Source: an uncultured Pseudomonadota bacterium
GTDB lineage: Bacteria > Pseudomonadota > Gammaproteobacteria > Steroidobacterales > Steroidobacteraceae
Reading direction: 5' to 3'
Length of the DNA: 64,000 bases
Assembly (NCBI GenBank): GCA_903838705.1
Contig: CAILZL010000034.1
Location: forward strand, 34,623 to 98,622
The translations under genes were made by a program, and so were the position numbers. Below, in pieces: positions 1-9,184 of this stretch. How positions within the stretch are numbered: the stretch's first letter is position 1; the number at the start of each line of letters is the position of its first letter. Under the pieces are notes generated by a model, which saw only the letters and a list, made by a program, of their open reading frames with translations, had not been told where the DNA came from and did no database searches.

Positions 1-395
1 TGCGTGGTGACAACACTGTTCAGGCGGTAGATGCGCGTGTGAAAGCGGCCAGTGAGGAAGACTGGTACACCGAGTATCTGGACGCCATTATTTCGGCGCG
101 AGTGGTAGATGGAGTGGATGCCGCTGTAGCGCACATCGGCAGGTATGGTTCTGCGCATACTGAATCCATTGTCACCAGTAATGCTCAGACTGCCGAACGG
201 TTTTTAAATTCGGTGGACAGTGCGATCGTATTGCACAATGCCTCGACCCAGTTTGCGGATGGGGGGGAGTTTGGTATGGGTGCCGAGATCGGTATCTCAA
301 CAGACAAATTCCATGCGCGTGGGCCGGTCGGTGTTGAGCAATTGACCAGTTACAAATATGTGGTTCGGGGGTCGGGTCAGACCCGTCCCGGCTGA
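1..395 (+). CDS. proA: Glutamate-5-semialdehyde dehydrogenase (gamma-glutamyl phosphate reductase), C-terminal part
   Basis: The reading frame is open from base 3 and enters from outside the window, so only about the last 130 residues are present. The enzyme reduces gamma-glutamyl phosphate to glutamate-5-semialdehyde with NADPH, the second step of proline synthesis in the cytoplasm. Seen: the C-terminal signature of the family, with AHTESIVT, then [17 protein letters not shown] and a [13 protein letters not shown] segment, ending a few residues later as in full-length ProA. The stop is TGA at 393-395. The next gene starts 67 bases downstream with no obvious functional link. Family membership is clear from these motifs; the missing N-terminal part cannot be judged. 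Confidence 0.93.
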   Translation, partial: RGDNTVQAVDARVKAASEEDWYTEYLDAIISARVVDGVDAAVAHIGRYGSAHTESIVTSNAQTAERFLNSVDSAIVLHNASTQFADGGEFGMGAEIGISTDKFHARGPVGVEQLTSYKYVVRGSGQTRPG

Positions 396-462
396 TAGCG
401 GGTATGTGCTGTTATGTATTGCCTAGATGAAGCTTATGGAACGATTCATGGAGTGCTGATTC

Positions 463-1959
463 ATGTTGTGTAGGCTGCAAGGGTGGGTGCTGTACCTGTG
501 TGTGTTTTGGCAAGTGGTGATTCCGGTTCATGCCCAGGGCTTGCCAGGCAGGGATGAGCTTTTCGCGCCTCTGCAGGAATCAATGACTCAGGCCCGAGCT
601 GAGCGCGTGGAGCTGCTTGCGCCGGTCAGCTATGCGCGCGCCAGCGAAGCACTTGTTGAGCTGGAAAAATATTTTGCAGGTAAGCCAAAGGCTGATCGTT
701 TGCTTAAAGATCAGGTAGCGGTGCAGCAGGCGATCAGCAAGACCCGGCAGATTGCAGCACAAAGCAGCAAGACGCTCAGTTCGGTTATCAAGGCTTATGA
801 CGATGCGCTGGTTGCGGGCGCGGTGCAGTCACAGGGCGAAGTGTGGAAGAAAGCTGAGCAACGCTTCCAGCAGGCCGTGGCAAGAGTTGAAAGTGATGAT
901 CTGGAGTCGGCGCGCAGCAAGGGTGCAGAAGCGGAAGTGTTATTGCGTGACGCAGAGCTTCAGGCCATCAAAGCCAGTGTGCTGGGAGTGGCGCGTGACT
1001 GGATCAGCAAGGCACAAGTCGCAAGAGCGCCAGAGCTGGCGCCACGGACGTTTACAGCCGCCCAGCAGCAGTTATCTCTTGCCGATCAGCAGCTGATGCG
1101 AAACCGCTATGAACTGGATGAATCGAAGCGTCTGGCGGCTCAGGCCGGCTATGAGGCCAGACACGCCATTTATCTGGCAGGGATGGTTGAGCGCGCTCAG
1201 GGCAAGGATGGTTTGAAGCAGCAGCTGGCAGAGGAGCAGTGGCTGGCACTTGAGCAGCCGGTACGTGAGCTTGCCGGAGCGCTAGAGGTGCCGGAGGCTT
1301 TTGATAAAGGAATGCTGCCCATCCTGCAGCAGATGCAGGAAAAAGTTAAGCTGCAACAGAACCAGTTGTTAAGTTCGCGCAACGCCATGACCGAACGTGA
1401 ACAGGAGATCACCGAACTCAAAGGCACGATCAGTGAGTTGAACGCGGCCATTACCAAACTGGAATCAAGACTGGGCAGTGAGTCGGAAGAACGTCAGGCA
1501 TTATTGAAACGGCTGAGTGGTCAGGAGCGCATACGCGAGAACATCAGTAAAATTGAAAGCATGTTTTCTGCTGACGAGGGGCGCATCTATCGCCATGGCA
1601 ATCAGCTGGTCATGTCTCTGAATGCGATCAGCTTTCGCAGTGGTAAAAGTAATATTGAACCGGAAAGTTTTCCGTTGCTGGCCAAGGTTGGCGAGGCGCT
1701 AAGGCTGTTTCCAAGTGCCAGCCTGTCTGTTGAAGGTCATACGGACAGTGCCGGATCGGATTCAGCCAATCTTCTTTTATCCCAGGATCGTGCCGACGCG
1801 GTGCGTCAGTATCTGATCTCCAATCTGGGTATCAGCGCGGAAAAAGTAGGTTCGGTTGGGTATGGCGAGTCCCGCCCCATTGCAAGTAACGAAACTGAAG
1901 CCGGTCGGGCGCGTAACAGGCGCATAGAAGTGGTGATGAATCTTGATGTAACCGGCTGA
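463..1959 (+). CDS. OmpA-family outer membrane/periplasmic protein with N-terminal coiled-coil (DUF4398-like) region
   Basis: 498 residues. Residues 1-24 form a signal peptide ending VHAQG. The middle (about 30-380) is rich in Ala, Gln, Glu and Lys with heptad-like helices, resembling the DUF4398 region often fused to OmpA domains; a marked coiled coil lies around 290-370. The last ~125 residues are an OmpA C-terminal (peptidoglycan-binding) domain: SFRSGKSNIEPES, EGHTDSAGS, LLLSQDRADAV, VGYGESRPIASN and ARNRRIEVVM are all visible. The family binds diaminopimelate in peptidoglycan non-covalently and ties the envelope layers together. It stands alone on the plus strand between proA and a decayed region. 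The exact cellular role is not known. Confidence 0.85.
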   Translation: MLCRLQGWVLYLCVFWQVVIPVHAQGLPGRDELFAPLQESMTQARAERVELLAPVSYARASEALVELEKYFAGKPKADRLLKDQVAVQQAISKTRQIAAQSSKTLSSVIKAYDDALVAGAVQSQGEVWKKAEQRFQQAVARVESDDLESARSKGAEAEVLLRDAELQAIKASVLGVARDWISKAQVARAPELAPRTFTAAQQQLSLADQQLMRNRYELDESKRLAAQAGYEARHAIYLAGMVERAQGKDGLKQQLAEEQWLALEQPVRELAGALEVPEAFDKGMLPILQQMQEKVKLQQNQLLSSRNAMTEREQEITELKGTISELNAAITKLESRLGSESEERQALLKRLSGQERIRENISKIESMFSADEGRIYRHGNQLVMSLNAISFRSGKSNIEPESFPLLAKVGEALRLFPSASLSVEGHTDSAGSDSANLLLSQDRADAVRQYLISNLGISAEKVGSVGYGESRPIASNETEAGRARNRRIEVVMNLDVTG

Positions 1960-2119
1960 GCTCAATGTGGCTGTGGATGTGATAAAGCTTTGATTCATTC
2001 CTTATAAGGCAGCCGCTTTTTTGTATGCCAGATAAGGCCGCTGAATGCCAGCAGGGAAACACGGTCTCCGGATGCAGGATCAAGTTGGCCAATAGTGATC
2101 TATAGGATTAAGGAGGAAA

Positions 2120-2405
2120 GTGGATAGAGTTTTCATGGTGGATGCAATGCGTAATACTCCGGCTGCTGCCTGTTTCATCGGGCTGGCAGGCTTGATCAGT
2201 ATGCAGAGCTTTGGCTGTTTGTGGGTATTCAGATGCTTCTGGTGCTCAGGCGTGTAATTCAGGCAGTCTTGACAAGAAGTAACGTATCTTCACAGTTGTT
2301 CCTACTAGTATCCTGAATCAGAGTTGTGACTACGTCGTTAACGTCGCTGGGCAAGTAAGTTACATCGTGATCATGCTGAATTTGTGTGCAACGAGAGCTT
2401 GTTGA
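2120..2405 (+). pseudogene. Possible decayed small exported-protein gene in a 532-base gap
   Basis: The gap 1960-2491 has no intact gene. A good ribosome site (GGAGG at 2112-2116) precedes a GTG at 2120 and an in-frame ATG at 2135. That frame encodes a signal-peptide-like hydrophobic segment (AAACFIGLAGLISMQSFG) and soon stops. In another frame the sequence continues as DASGAQACNSGSLDKK, then a TAA, then IFTVVPTSILNQSCDYVVNV to a TGA at 2403-2405, which reads like a mature Cys-containing secreted protein. The simplest reading is a small secreted protein gene broken by a frameshift and a stop. It could equally be chance coding potential, so confidence is low. Confidence 0.25.
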
Positions 2406-2491
2406 TTGCTACAGTGTCTTGTTCATGCAGGGTGGCAGGCTTGCCAGTCGTGATGTTTTCAGAAAATGTTAAATCAGGTGTTATTAATTAA

Positions 2492-3625
2492 ATGAGTAAA
2501 CTTATTACATCCGTTCTTTCGGGTTTTGTTGGCCCTGCTGCGATTGCAGTGGCGGGGCTTTCAGTCGCCGCACTTTCGCTACCGGCAAGTGCGCAAAAGG
2601 TTGAAGGTGCCGGAACGATTGCTCCTGCTGCCCGCTGTGCTGCTATCAAGAAGTCCATCGATGATGCCGGATTCGGCAACAAGGTGACTGTGAACTGCGA
2701 TGATCCGAAATATGCTAAGGTTTTCAGTGACACCTATCCGGATCATCCTCTGATGAACGGCATTACCGGAACCAACGATCAGGTGCCTATTCCGGCTCCA
2801 GGTTACAGCTCGCCTATCACGCTCTCACCGAGCAGAAATGCCAAGCCTGTATCCATCGATGCCGCCCTCGGTGTGGCCGTCAATGGTGTGCCAATCTACG
2901 ATTACACCTCACAGGGTGACGATGATCTTTACAAGTATGACCCCAAGGCGGATACCTTGTTGACAGGTGAACTCGATATTTGTGGTGGTCACTCGGGACG
3001 CGGTGATGACTATCACTATCATGTCGCACCTAAGTGCATGATGGAAGCCATGAAAAACAAGAGTAATCCGGCTGCGATCATCGGCTGGGCATTTGATGGT
3101 TATCCTATCTACGGCAACACGAATCCTGATGGATCAGCTATTGCCAAGGGTAAGCTGGATGTATGTAATGGCCAGCCTGATCCTGTATTCGGCATGCGCT
3201 ATCACACCTCTGTCACACCGCCTTACATCATTCAGTGTCTGGACGGAAATTTCGACATGAGCATGGCTGCACATGTGCCGCCGATGACCAATATTGCCGG
3301 TGGTGGAAAAATTACCGGAAGAAAACCAGCTGGTGGCGTGAAAGACTTGAAACTGGTTGAGTCTAGCGATGGTTCGCGCATCATGACTTACGTATGGCAG
3401 GGTAAGACCTATTCATTCAAATATAAGCCGGCGGCTCAGGCTAATTGCTGGGACTTCACCGAAGATTCATTCACCACCGGTGGCAAGGCTGTGAACAGCA
3501 TTTACTGCCGTACTGGTAGCTACGTGGGCGGACCTCCAGGCGGTGGCATGGGTGGTGGCATGGGCGCTGACGGTATGGCTGCCGATGGAATGGGCGGCGG
3601 TATGGGTGGTGCCGGTCCGCAGTGA
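2492..3625 (+). CDS. YHYH domain-containing exported protein
   Basis: 377 residues with a signal peptide of about 34 residues ending LPASAQ. The central domain carries the family-defining stretch: DICGGHSGRGDDYHYH, with the YHYH motif at residues 174-177, followed by a conserved IIGWAFDGYPIYG segment. The function of the YHYH family (Pfam PF14240) is unknown; the clustered His, Asp and Cys suggest metal binding, which is inference. The C-terminus is a low-complexity Gly/Met-rich tail with repeated GMGGG-type units. The stop codon overlaps the GTG start of the next gene (GTGA at 3622-3625), implying translational coupling. The ATG at 2492 has only a weak upstream ribosome site. Confidence 0.85.
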   Translation: MSKLITSVLSGFVGPAAIAVAGLSVAALSLPASAQKVEGAGTIAPAARCAAIKKSIDDAGFGNKVTVNCDDPKYAKVFSDTYPDHPLMNGITGTNDQVPIPAPGYSSPITLSPSRNAKPVSIDAALGVAVNGVPIYDYTSQGDDDLYKYDPKADTLLTGELDICGGHSGRGDDYHYHVAPKCMMEAMKNKSNPAAIIGWAFDGYPIYGNTNPDGSAIAKGKLDVCNGQPDPVFGMRYHTSVTPPYIIQCLDGNFDMSMAAHVPPMTNIAGGGKITGRKPAGGVKDLKLVESSDGSRIMTYVWQGKTYSFKYKPAAQANCWDFTEDSFTTGGKAVNSIYCRTGSYVGGPPGGGMGGGMGADGMAADGMGGGMGGAGPQ

Positions 3626-4194
3626 GCACCAGAAGAAGGCTTGCTCTTGTACTGCCAATCCTGCTCTTTGCAATTCAGCTGAGAGCAGAGGTTGGCGCAC
3701 ATACTTTAAACGCGAATACAGCGCGCGTGACCTTGCGCGACGATCATATTGAAGTCGCGCTGGAAATGGATTTGCTTACTATGATCAGCTTGGTCAGTCC
3801 AAAACACCCGGATCCGACTGAACTGGCGGTCGCAGATGAAAAGACACTCGGGTTGGCAGTACAGCAGACCAGAGACCTCCTGCAGTCGGGTAGTCACTTG
3901 GCTGTAAACGGGATTGCCAACCCATTGGTTGTAACTGCTTTCCCCTCAGCTAATGAAGTGCGATTTCTGGCTGCTTATGCATCCGCGAACCAGCAGGCTT
4001 CTCACGAGCCAGTCGCCCTGCGGCTGGAAACCCCCAAGCCTGCCAGTGGTGCACGCAATATCACGTTGACCTTGCCCAAGGAGGCAGGTTCTGTCCTGAT
4101 TACTTTTATTCAACCGGCGACCAGATTGGCCGGGCCGGGTGAGCGTGTTGCATTTCCTGTTCTGGCGCCTCAATCAGTATCTGCCAACAAATAA
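3622..4194 (+). CDS. Exported protein of unknown function, coupled to the YHYH gene
   Basis: 190 residues starting at GTG 3622, which overlaps the stop of the YHYH gene. Residues 1-22 look like a signal peptide (RRRLALVLPILLFAIQLRA). The rest is predicted to be beta-rich and periplasmic, with no membrane segment after the signal. I do not recognise a named family. The start of the mature part (AHTLNANTARVTLRDDHIEVALEMDL) resembles the periplasmic N-terminal part of some HupE/UreJ-type proteins, without the membrane domain; this is a weak impression. The overlap with the YHYH gene suggests the two products act together in the periplasm. Confidence 0.7.
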   Translation: MSTRRRLALVLPILLFAIQLRAEVGAHTLNANTARVTLRDDHIEVALEMDLLTMISLVSPKHPDPTELAVADEKTLGLAVQQTRDLLQSGSHLAVNGIANPLVVTAFPSANEVRFLAAYASANQQASHEPVALRLETPKPASGARNITLTLPKEAGSVLITFIQPATRLAGPGERVAFPVLAPQSVSANK

Positions 4195-4475
4195 GTAACC
4201 GCAGAGTTGTCGCGGGGTGTACAGGTTCCGTTCAGTTTCAGCTCAGCCAGTACCTGCCAGAATTGTTTCGCTTTCTATTTGCTATGCTCTAAGTGCTTCC
4301 TTAGGTATTCAGGTCTGTAATAATGGATCAGAATGATTGTGGGTGCAGCAGTCAGGGGCAGGGGGTGCCGTTGTGGAAGCGGGCATCCAGGCTAACATTT
4401 GATTCCTTTCTGGAGCGCGTTGTACGACGCGAGCAATTAGGCACTCGTTGCCTGGTGATTTTTCTGGATGAAACA

Positions 4476-6554
4476 ATGAAAATAATTTCAGCGAGTTTGT
4501 ATTCGTTGATGGCTTTTGCTGTGGTGAGCGGAAACGCTCTTGCTCAGCAGTCAGGCAGCAATTTACCGGATGCATTCAAGGGTATTGTGGTTGCCAAAAC
4601 ATCCGTTGCGCCCCCCGATGCATTCATGTACGCCGCCCGTCCGGAGTTCAGTCAACCCAGCTTGTCGCCACTGGGGACGCGTGTGGCACTCATCAGTCGT
4701 CAGGACAACAGCGTGTCCACCTTGGCGGTGCTGGATATTTCCGGCAAAACGGTGACACCGATCTTCAAGCTGGAAATCCCCTATATGAAGTCGGTCAGAA
4801 CTTACGGGTGGGCGAGTGAAGATAAATTAGTGGTATGGGCTGAAATAAATAATACGGCAAACAGTTCTGATGAGAATCCTCGCCCCAGTCTCTATATCGC
4901 GCGACTGGATCTGAAAACCAAGACAGTATCTGAGCGAGTGCAAAGCACGCAGATTTCTTCAGATCTAGTGCGTGCTCCATGGCGTGATCCAAATCATGTG
5001 TTGATCAGCGAGTGTTATCAGAAACAGCCTGTGAAGTCCAAAACCCGTCTTGATGAGGGTGATTTCAACATGACGAATTCTGACACCCTGCCAATCAATA
5101 CCAACTACTGCAAGCTTCTTGACTGGGATCTTGAAACGAACAAGGCCAGTAGTTACGGAAAGGCTGTCTATGGTTATCCAATACGTTTCCTTGCTGACCG
5201 GGCCGGCAGCAAGATGTTCTATGAGGTTCGTAAGCTGGGTGGAGTGATGATGCATGCCAGCTGGGATGCCAAAGGCAATAAATGGTTGCCAGCAGAAAAC
5301 AAGAACACTGTTGAGCTACAGGAGATTTGGGATTCAAGTGAACTGGACTATCCGGACATCTGGGCGAAGATTCACAAGTTGCTGCCAGATCGTATTAATC
5401 CAGCAGGCAGTGTTGTCAAGACTTCCGGCATGGGGCAGCCACTGGGAGTACAGTTCAGTTCTCCCGATTTGCGGTTTGGTCCATTTGATGGGGACTCGCG
5501 TATTGCTCAGGACATGCTCACTGCCACCTTTGCACACTACAAAATTTTTGCAGGTTCAACCATCAAGTGGCTGGGTGCAACGGATGATCGTGGTGTCATT
5601 CTTTTTTCAGTGGAGAGCGCAATAAATCCTGGTACCTACTATGTCTGGCATCGAACTGACAATACTATCGCACGCGTCACCAACATGCGTACGCTCAATG
5701 AGCAGACGCTTGGTGAGACTTATATGGAACCGGGCTGGTTACCGAAATATCTGCCTGTCGCTGTTACTCCTGCAAGGAATACAGCGCAGAGTAAGGGCAT
5801 GGTACTCATGCCAATGGTGGTTGATGATGAGGCTGCGGCTGCAGAGCTGCATACAGTCAACCTCACGGCTGAGTGGTTTGCTGTAAATGGTCTGACAGTA
5901 GTACGTGTCCCGGTCGGATTGCCTGCGGCTTCAGGAAAAGCTGAGAGTGGTGATGTATGGCGCAAGCAGATTGCGCAGCGAATTGCAGTGGTCGCGCGAA
6001 ATGTTCGAAAGGAATTCAATCTGGAGGAATATGGACCCGCATGTGTCTACGGCAAGGACAGTGCTGCTTATGCGGCACTGGCTGCAGTTGCATATGGCAG
6101 TTCATTAAGCTGCGCGATTGCGTTTAACGCAAAACTGGATCCGAAGCTGTTTGCTGAGCCTTATCCACGAATTAACTCTTCGGGCAAGGCGGCCTATCTT
6201 GTTAATGAAAATATTGATCTGCGTCTCTGGGCAAGAATGTATGGCACCAATCAGCTGACAGGTACGCCTGGTACATGGTCTTACCCGTCAAACACTGATG
6301 TGATGGTTGGTTACGAGATGTTTGATGATCATCGTGAGCTTTCACCTTTTGATGGGGGATTGGCCGAGGCTGTCAGCAACACAGGCGGCAAGGTTACACG
6401 TTACACAGTCAATCTGAATTCCAGCCTCGCTGACAAGTGGTTGAGTGCCCAGTATGAGGCCATGGTGTCGTTCATCCTGCCTCCGGATTTCGGCAAGAAA
6501 GTTGGTAAGGTATTTGTCAGTGATGTGGACGATAAAGTAGAGACCGATAAGTAA
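4476..6554 (+). CDS. S9 (prolyl oligopeptidase-like) family exported protein, probably catalytically inactive
   Basis: The frame is open from 4323, but the ATG at 4476 gives a normal signal peptide (KIISASLYSLMAFAVVSG, then ALAQQ), so I place the start there: 692 residues. The N-terminal part has S9-type propeller features (PEFSQPSLSPLGTRVALISR; a YGWASEDKLVVW strand). The C-terminal part aligns by eye with the alpha/beta-hydrolase domain, but the usual GxSxGGYAAL is GKDSAAYAAL, putting Asp528 where the nucleophile Ser sits (Ser529 is one off). The acid region is kept (DDHRE from 617), while the His of a GEGHGF-type motif is not visible. It may be a pseudo-peptidase. It is probably co-transcribed with the LVIVD protein 14 bases downstream. 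Confidence 0.65.
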   Translation: MKIISASLYSLMAFAVVSGNALAQQSGSNLPDAFKGIVVAKTSVAPPDAFMYAARPEFSQPSLSPLGTRVALISRQDNSVSTLAVLDISGKTVTPIFKLEIPYMKSVRTYGWASEDKLVVWAEINNTANSSDENPRPSLYIARLDLKTKTVSERVQSTQISSDLVRAPWRDPNHVLISECYQKQPVKSKTRLDEGDFNMTNSDTLPINTNYCKLLDWDLETNKASSYGKAVYGYPIRFLADRAGSKMFYEVRKLGGVMMHASWDAKGNKWLPAENKNTVELQEIWDSSELDYPDIWAKIHKLLPDRINPAGSVVKTSGMGQPLGVQFSSPDLRFGPFDGDSRIAQDMLTATFAHYKIFAGSTIKWLGATDDRGVILFSVESAINPGTYYVWHRTDNTIARVTNMRTLNEQTLGETYMEPGWLPKYLPVAVTPARNTAQSKGMVLMPMVVDDEAAAAELHTVNLTAEWFAVNGLTVVRVPVGLPAASGKAESGDVWRKQIAQRIAVVARNVRKEFNLEEYGPACVYGKDSAAYAALAAVAYGSSLSCAIAFNAKLDPKLFAEPYPRINSSGKAAYLVNENIDLRLWARMYGTNQLTGTPGTWSYPSNTDVMVGYEMFDDHRELSPFDGGLAEAVSNTGGKVTRYTVNLNSSLADKWLSAQYEAMVSFILPPDFGKKVGKVFVSDVDDKVETDK

Positions 6555-6568
6555 ACTGGAGACGCTCT

Positions 6569-7897
6569 ATGCATCACTTAAGACTGTTTCAAAATAAATC
6601 TGGCAATGCAAACCGCGTTGGCTGCATTTTTCTGTCTTTAATGTTCGGCTTCCAGTCCATCAGTTTTGCTGCTGCCATGCCAGATGTGGTCAATCTGCGG
6701 GTGGTGGGTCACAGCGATATCAATGGCGCCGGCAAGGGCGGTGAAGGGCTGGCACTCAAGCAATATGGCACCAGAACAGTTCTGTTTCTGGCTCATGAAT
6801 CTGGCCCGCAGTGTTTCAGTGTCATTGACGTCACTGTTCCTGCAAAGCCTGTTGTGTTGAAGCAGATTCCCGTTGAAGCCGAATTTATTCGCTGTAACTC
6901 GCTGGGGTTGAGTGGCAATGTTCTCGTAGTTGCAAGGCAAAGCCTCACAGTCGGGCAACCTTACGGCGGCATCAAGACATATGATGTCAGTGATGCGAGC
7001 AATCCTCAGCTGTTGTCATACATGGATCTCACAGGGCCGAATTCTCGGGGCACTCACTATCTGACATTCACCGATGGAAAGTACGCCTATCTGGCTACCG
7101 GGGCGAAGGACTTTGTGCCCAAGAATCCGCTGGACGATCAGATGCTGATGATTGTTGATATGCAGGATCCGAAAGTCCCGAAGGAGGCGGGGCGATGGTG
7201 GTTGCCGGGCACCCGAGTAGGGGATGAGGCGCCCGCACCTGCTCGAGTCAAACCTTTTGATAGTGGTTTTCGCCTGCACACTCTGCTGGTACCGGCTGAG
7301 CGGCCGGACCGGGCATATGTTGGCTGGATTGATGGTGGAATTGTTGTGCTGGATATCGCAGACAAGTCCAGGCCGAAGGAAGTGTCGCGGATTTCATGGC
7401 AGTCCTTGAATGAAGGTTTTATCCATACGGTATTACCGATTCTGGATCGAGGCCTTCTGGTTGCGTCTCAGGAGTCGACCAAGGACGAGTGTGCCGATTG
7501 GCCCATGCGTATCACCCTGCTTGATATTCAGAATGAAGATCATCCATTTCCATTATCCACGTTACCTGTGCCCGCCAATTTTTCCTCCTTGTGCAAAGGA
7601 AATGGTCGGTTCGGTGCGCACAACATCAATCTGAACAACATGCCGGATGTGTCTCGTGTATTGAAGAACACGGTGGTGACCGCGCAGTTTGCCGGCGGCT
7701 TACGTATTTATTCCATCAAGGATCCGCATAACCCGGTTGAGATTGCGCACTTTACTCCCAAGGTGCCTGGCAACAAGGGTGAGTCAATACAGATGAATGA
7801 CCTGATTGTTGGCAAGAATGGTCTGATTTACGCCAATGACAGATTTACGGGTGGCCTGTTCATTCTGGAGTACACCGGCAAGACGCCCCTGAATTAG
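6569..7897 (+). CDS. LVIVD repeat beta-propeller protein, exported
   Basis: 442 residues. An N-terminal signal region (about residues 1-36, ending SISFAAA) follows a good ribosome site (GGAG, 8 bases before ATG 6569). The body contains repeated blade-like units such as GIKTYDVSDASNPQLLS, MLMIVDMQDPKVPKEAG, GIVVLDIADKSRPKEVS and GLRIYSIKDPHNPVEI. This is the LVIVD-repeat pattern (Pfam PF08309), thought to form a beta-propeller in secreted or surface proteins. No catalytic residues can be assigned. It sits 14 bases after the S9-like gene on the same strand, so the two probably form one transcript and may form one extracytoplasmic complex. Confidence 0.8.
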   Translation: MHHLRLFQNKSGNANRVGCIFLSLMFGFQSISFAAAMPDVVNLRVVGHSDINGAGKGGEGLALKQYGTRTVLFLAHESGPQCFSVIDVTVPAKPVVLKQIPVEAEFIRCNSLGLSGNVLVVARQSLTVGQPYGGIKTYDVSDASNPQLLSYMDLTGPNSRGTHYLTFTDGKYAYLATGAKDFVPKNPLDDQMLMIVDMQDPKVPKEAGRWWLPGTRVGDEAPAPARVKPFDSGFRLHTLLVPAERPDRAYVGWIDGGIVVLDIADKSRPKEVSRISWQSLNEGFIHTVLPILDRGLLVASQESTKDECADWPMRITLLDIQNEDHPFPLSTLPVPANFSSLCKGNGRFGAHNINLNNMPDVSRVLKNTVVTAQFAGGLRIYSIKDPHNPVEIAHFTPKVPGNKGESIQMNDLIVGKNGLIYANDRFTGGLFILEYTGKTPLN

Positions 7898-7935
7898 CGG
7901 GGTTGTTGTTGAGGATATGCGGCGGTTTGCGATTT

Positions 7936-8379
7936 TCATTCCGATCTGGTTCTGGTTCGAGTCTCACAATTGATCCAGCCGGAATCGCCGCTTGCATAGT
8001 GCTCCTTTTTCCAGATGGGGACGCGCTGTTTTATTTCATCAATGATGTAACGACAGGCTGAAAAGGCGGCGTCGCGATGAGCGGCGCTGACGCCAACCCA
8101 GATGGCCATATCGCCAATTTCCAGCAGGCCGACCCGATGTATGCAGGCTGCGCCGATAATGGCAAAGCGCTGCATCGCTTCATCCATGATGAGCAACCCT
8201 TCTTTAATGGCAAGTTCAGGGAACGCCTCGTACTCCAGCTGTACAACGGTTTGTCCTTCGTTGTGATTTCGCACCCGGCCTTCAAAAGCTACAAAGCCAC
8301 CTGCGGCGGGATGATTGAGCGTGGCTTGCAATGCAGCAGGGTCTATCGGTGTGTCGCAGAAACTGAATGCGCCGGGCAT
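7936..8379 (-). CDS. moaE: Molybdopterin synthase catalytic (large) subunit
   Basis: 147 residues, the usual length. MoaE transfers sulfur from the thiocarboxylated C-terminus of MoaD to precursor Z (cPMP), giving molybdopterin. Seen: FEGRVRNHN near residue 33, the YEAF strand, HRVGLLEIGD, AHRDAAFSACRYIIDEIK and the lysine-rich VPIWKKEHY active-site region. It is the last gene of the minus-strand operon moeA-moaA-moaC-moaD-moaE and starts 3 bases after the moaD stop. It converges with the LVIVD gene. Confidence 0.95.
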   Translation of the reverse strand: MPGAFSFCDTPIDPAALQATLNHPAAGGFVAFEGRVRNHNEGQTVVQLEYEAFPELAIKEGLLIMDEAMQRFAIIGAACIHRVGLLEIGDMAIWVGVSAAHRDAAFSACRYIIDEIKQRVPIWKKEHYASGDSGWINCETRTRTRSE

Positions 8380-8382
8380 GCT

Positions 8383-8667
8383 TTAACCCCCTGCTACAGG
8401 TGGGATGAATGCCACGGCATCGCCTGATTTGAGTTGCCGGTCCCAGTCGCAGAATTCATTATTGATTGCCGCTTTTGTCTGCGAGGTGGTCAGCTCGAAG
8501 CCGTAGCGCTGCTGCAGTTCAGCATACAGCTCCGCCGCGGTAGTGGCGCTGGATAACAGCACTTCGCTACGCTTGCCAGCCTGCTCACGAAAGATCGCAA
8601 AGTACTGCAATTGCAATGAAAGCAGGGTTGCAGGCGGATTTACGCTGTCTTTCTGAATTGGGTGCAT
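8383..8667 (-). CDS. moaD: Molybdopterin synthase sulfur carrier subunit
   Basis: Ubiquitin-fold sulfur carrier of molybdopterin synthase. The C-terminus ends AFIPPVAGG, the invariant Gly-Gly that is adenylated and thiocarboxylated. LQYFAIFREQAGK near the N-terminus is typical. An in-frame ATG at 8724 would make 113 residues and overlap moaC by 38 bases; the ATG at 8667 gives 94 residues, closer to the family size of about 80, and removes the overlap, so I prefer it. The ribosome site there is weak, so the start is uncertain. moaE follows 3 bases downstream. Confidence 0.88.
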   Translation of the reverse strand: MHPIQKDSVNPPATLLSLQLQYFAIFREQAGKRSEVLLSSATTAAELYAELQQRYGFELTTSQTKAAINNEFCDWDRQLKSGDAVAFIPPVAGG

Positions 8668-8686
8668 GGGTAATCGGTTGGGTCGT

Positions 8687-9184
8687 TCACGGGGCTGAAT
8701 GTTTACTGGAAAGATAGTGGCCACTCTTGCCGCCCTGCTTTTCGATCAGGCGCGTCTCGGTAATCGCGATGTCGTGCGACAGTGCTTTGCACATGTCGTA
8801 GATTGTCAGCGCGGCAATGCTGGCACCGGTTAGCGCTTCCATTTCAACCCCTGTCTTGTGATGTACCGAAACTGAGCACTGGACAACAGCATCGTTTCCA
8901 TCCATCTCGATGTGTAGCTTGCAACTCTCAATGCCAAGTGGGTGGCAGAAGGGGATCAGTTCATGGGTGCGTTTCGCGGCCATCGTGCCGGCGATGATCG
9001 CAGTGTGAAAGACCGGTCCTTTTGCTGTATTGAAATTCTGTTCTTTCAAGGCGGTGGCGATGCTGTCCGGGAAGCGCACTCGCGCGGTGGCGATGGCACT
9101 GCGTTTCGTTGCGTTCTTGTCGCCAACATCCACCATGGTGGGGCGCGCATCGCTATCGATATGCGAGAAAGGTTTCATACTCAT
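8687..9184 (-). CDS. moaC: Cyclic pyranopterin monophosphate synthase
   Basis: 165 residues. MoaC converts the 3',8-cyclic GTP product of MoaA into cyclic pyranopterin monophosphate. Family motifs seen: MVDVGDKNATKR near the N-terminus, ELIPFCHPLGIESC in the middle, and HKTGVEMEALTGASIAALTIYDMCK with the catalytic region, followed by KSGHY. Its ATG at 9184 overlaps the moaA stop (ATGA), giving translational coupling of the two enzymes that act in sequence. Confidence 0.95.
   Translation of the reverse strand: MSMKPFSHIDSDARPTMVDVGDKNATKRSAIATARVRFPDSIATALKEQNFNTAKGPVFHTAIIAGTMAAKRTHELIPFCHPLGIESCKLHIEMDGNDAVVQCSVSVHHKTGVEMEALTGASIAALTIYDMCKALSHDIAITETRLIEKQGGKSGHYLSSKHSAP

Noticed and set aside
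1995..2075. Minus-strand sequence reading like a short PEP-CTERM tail (SLLAFSGLIWHTKKR)
   Set aside because: Only about 30 codons, stop just upstream, no VPxP motif; probably chance.
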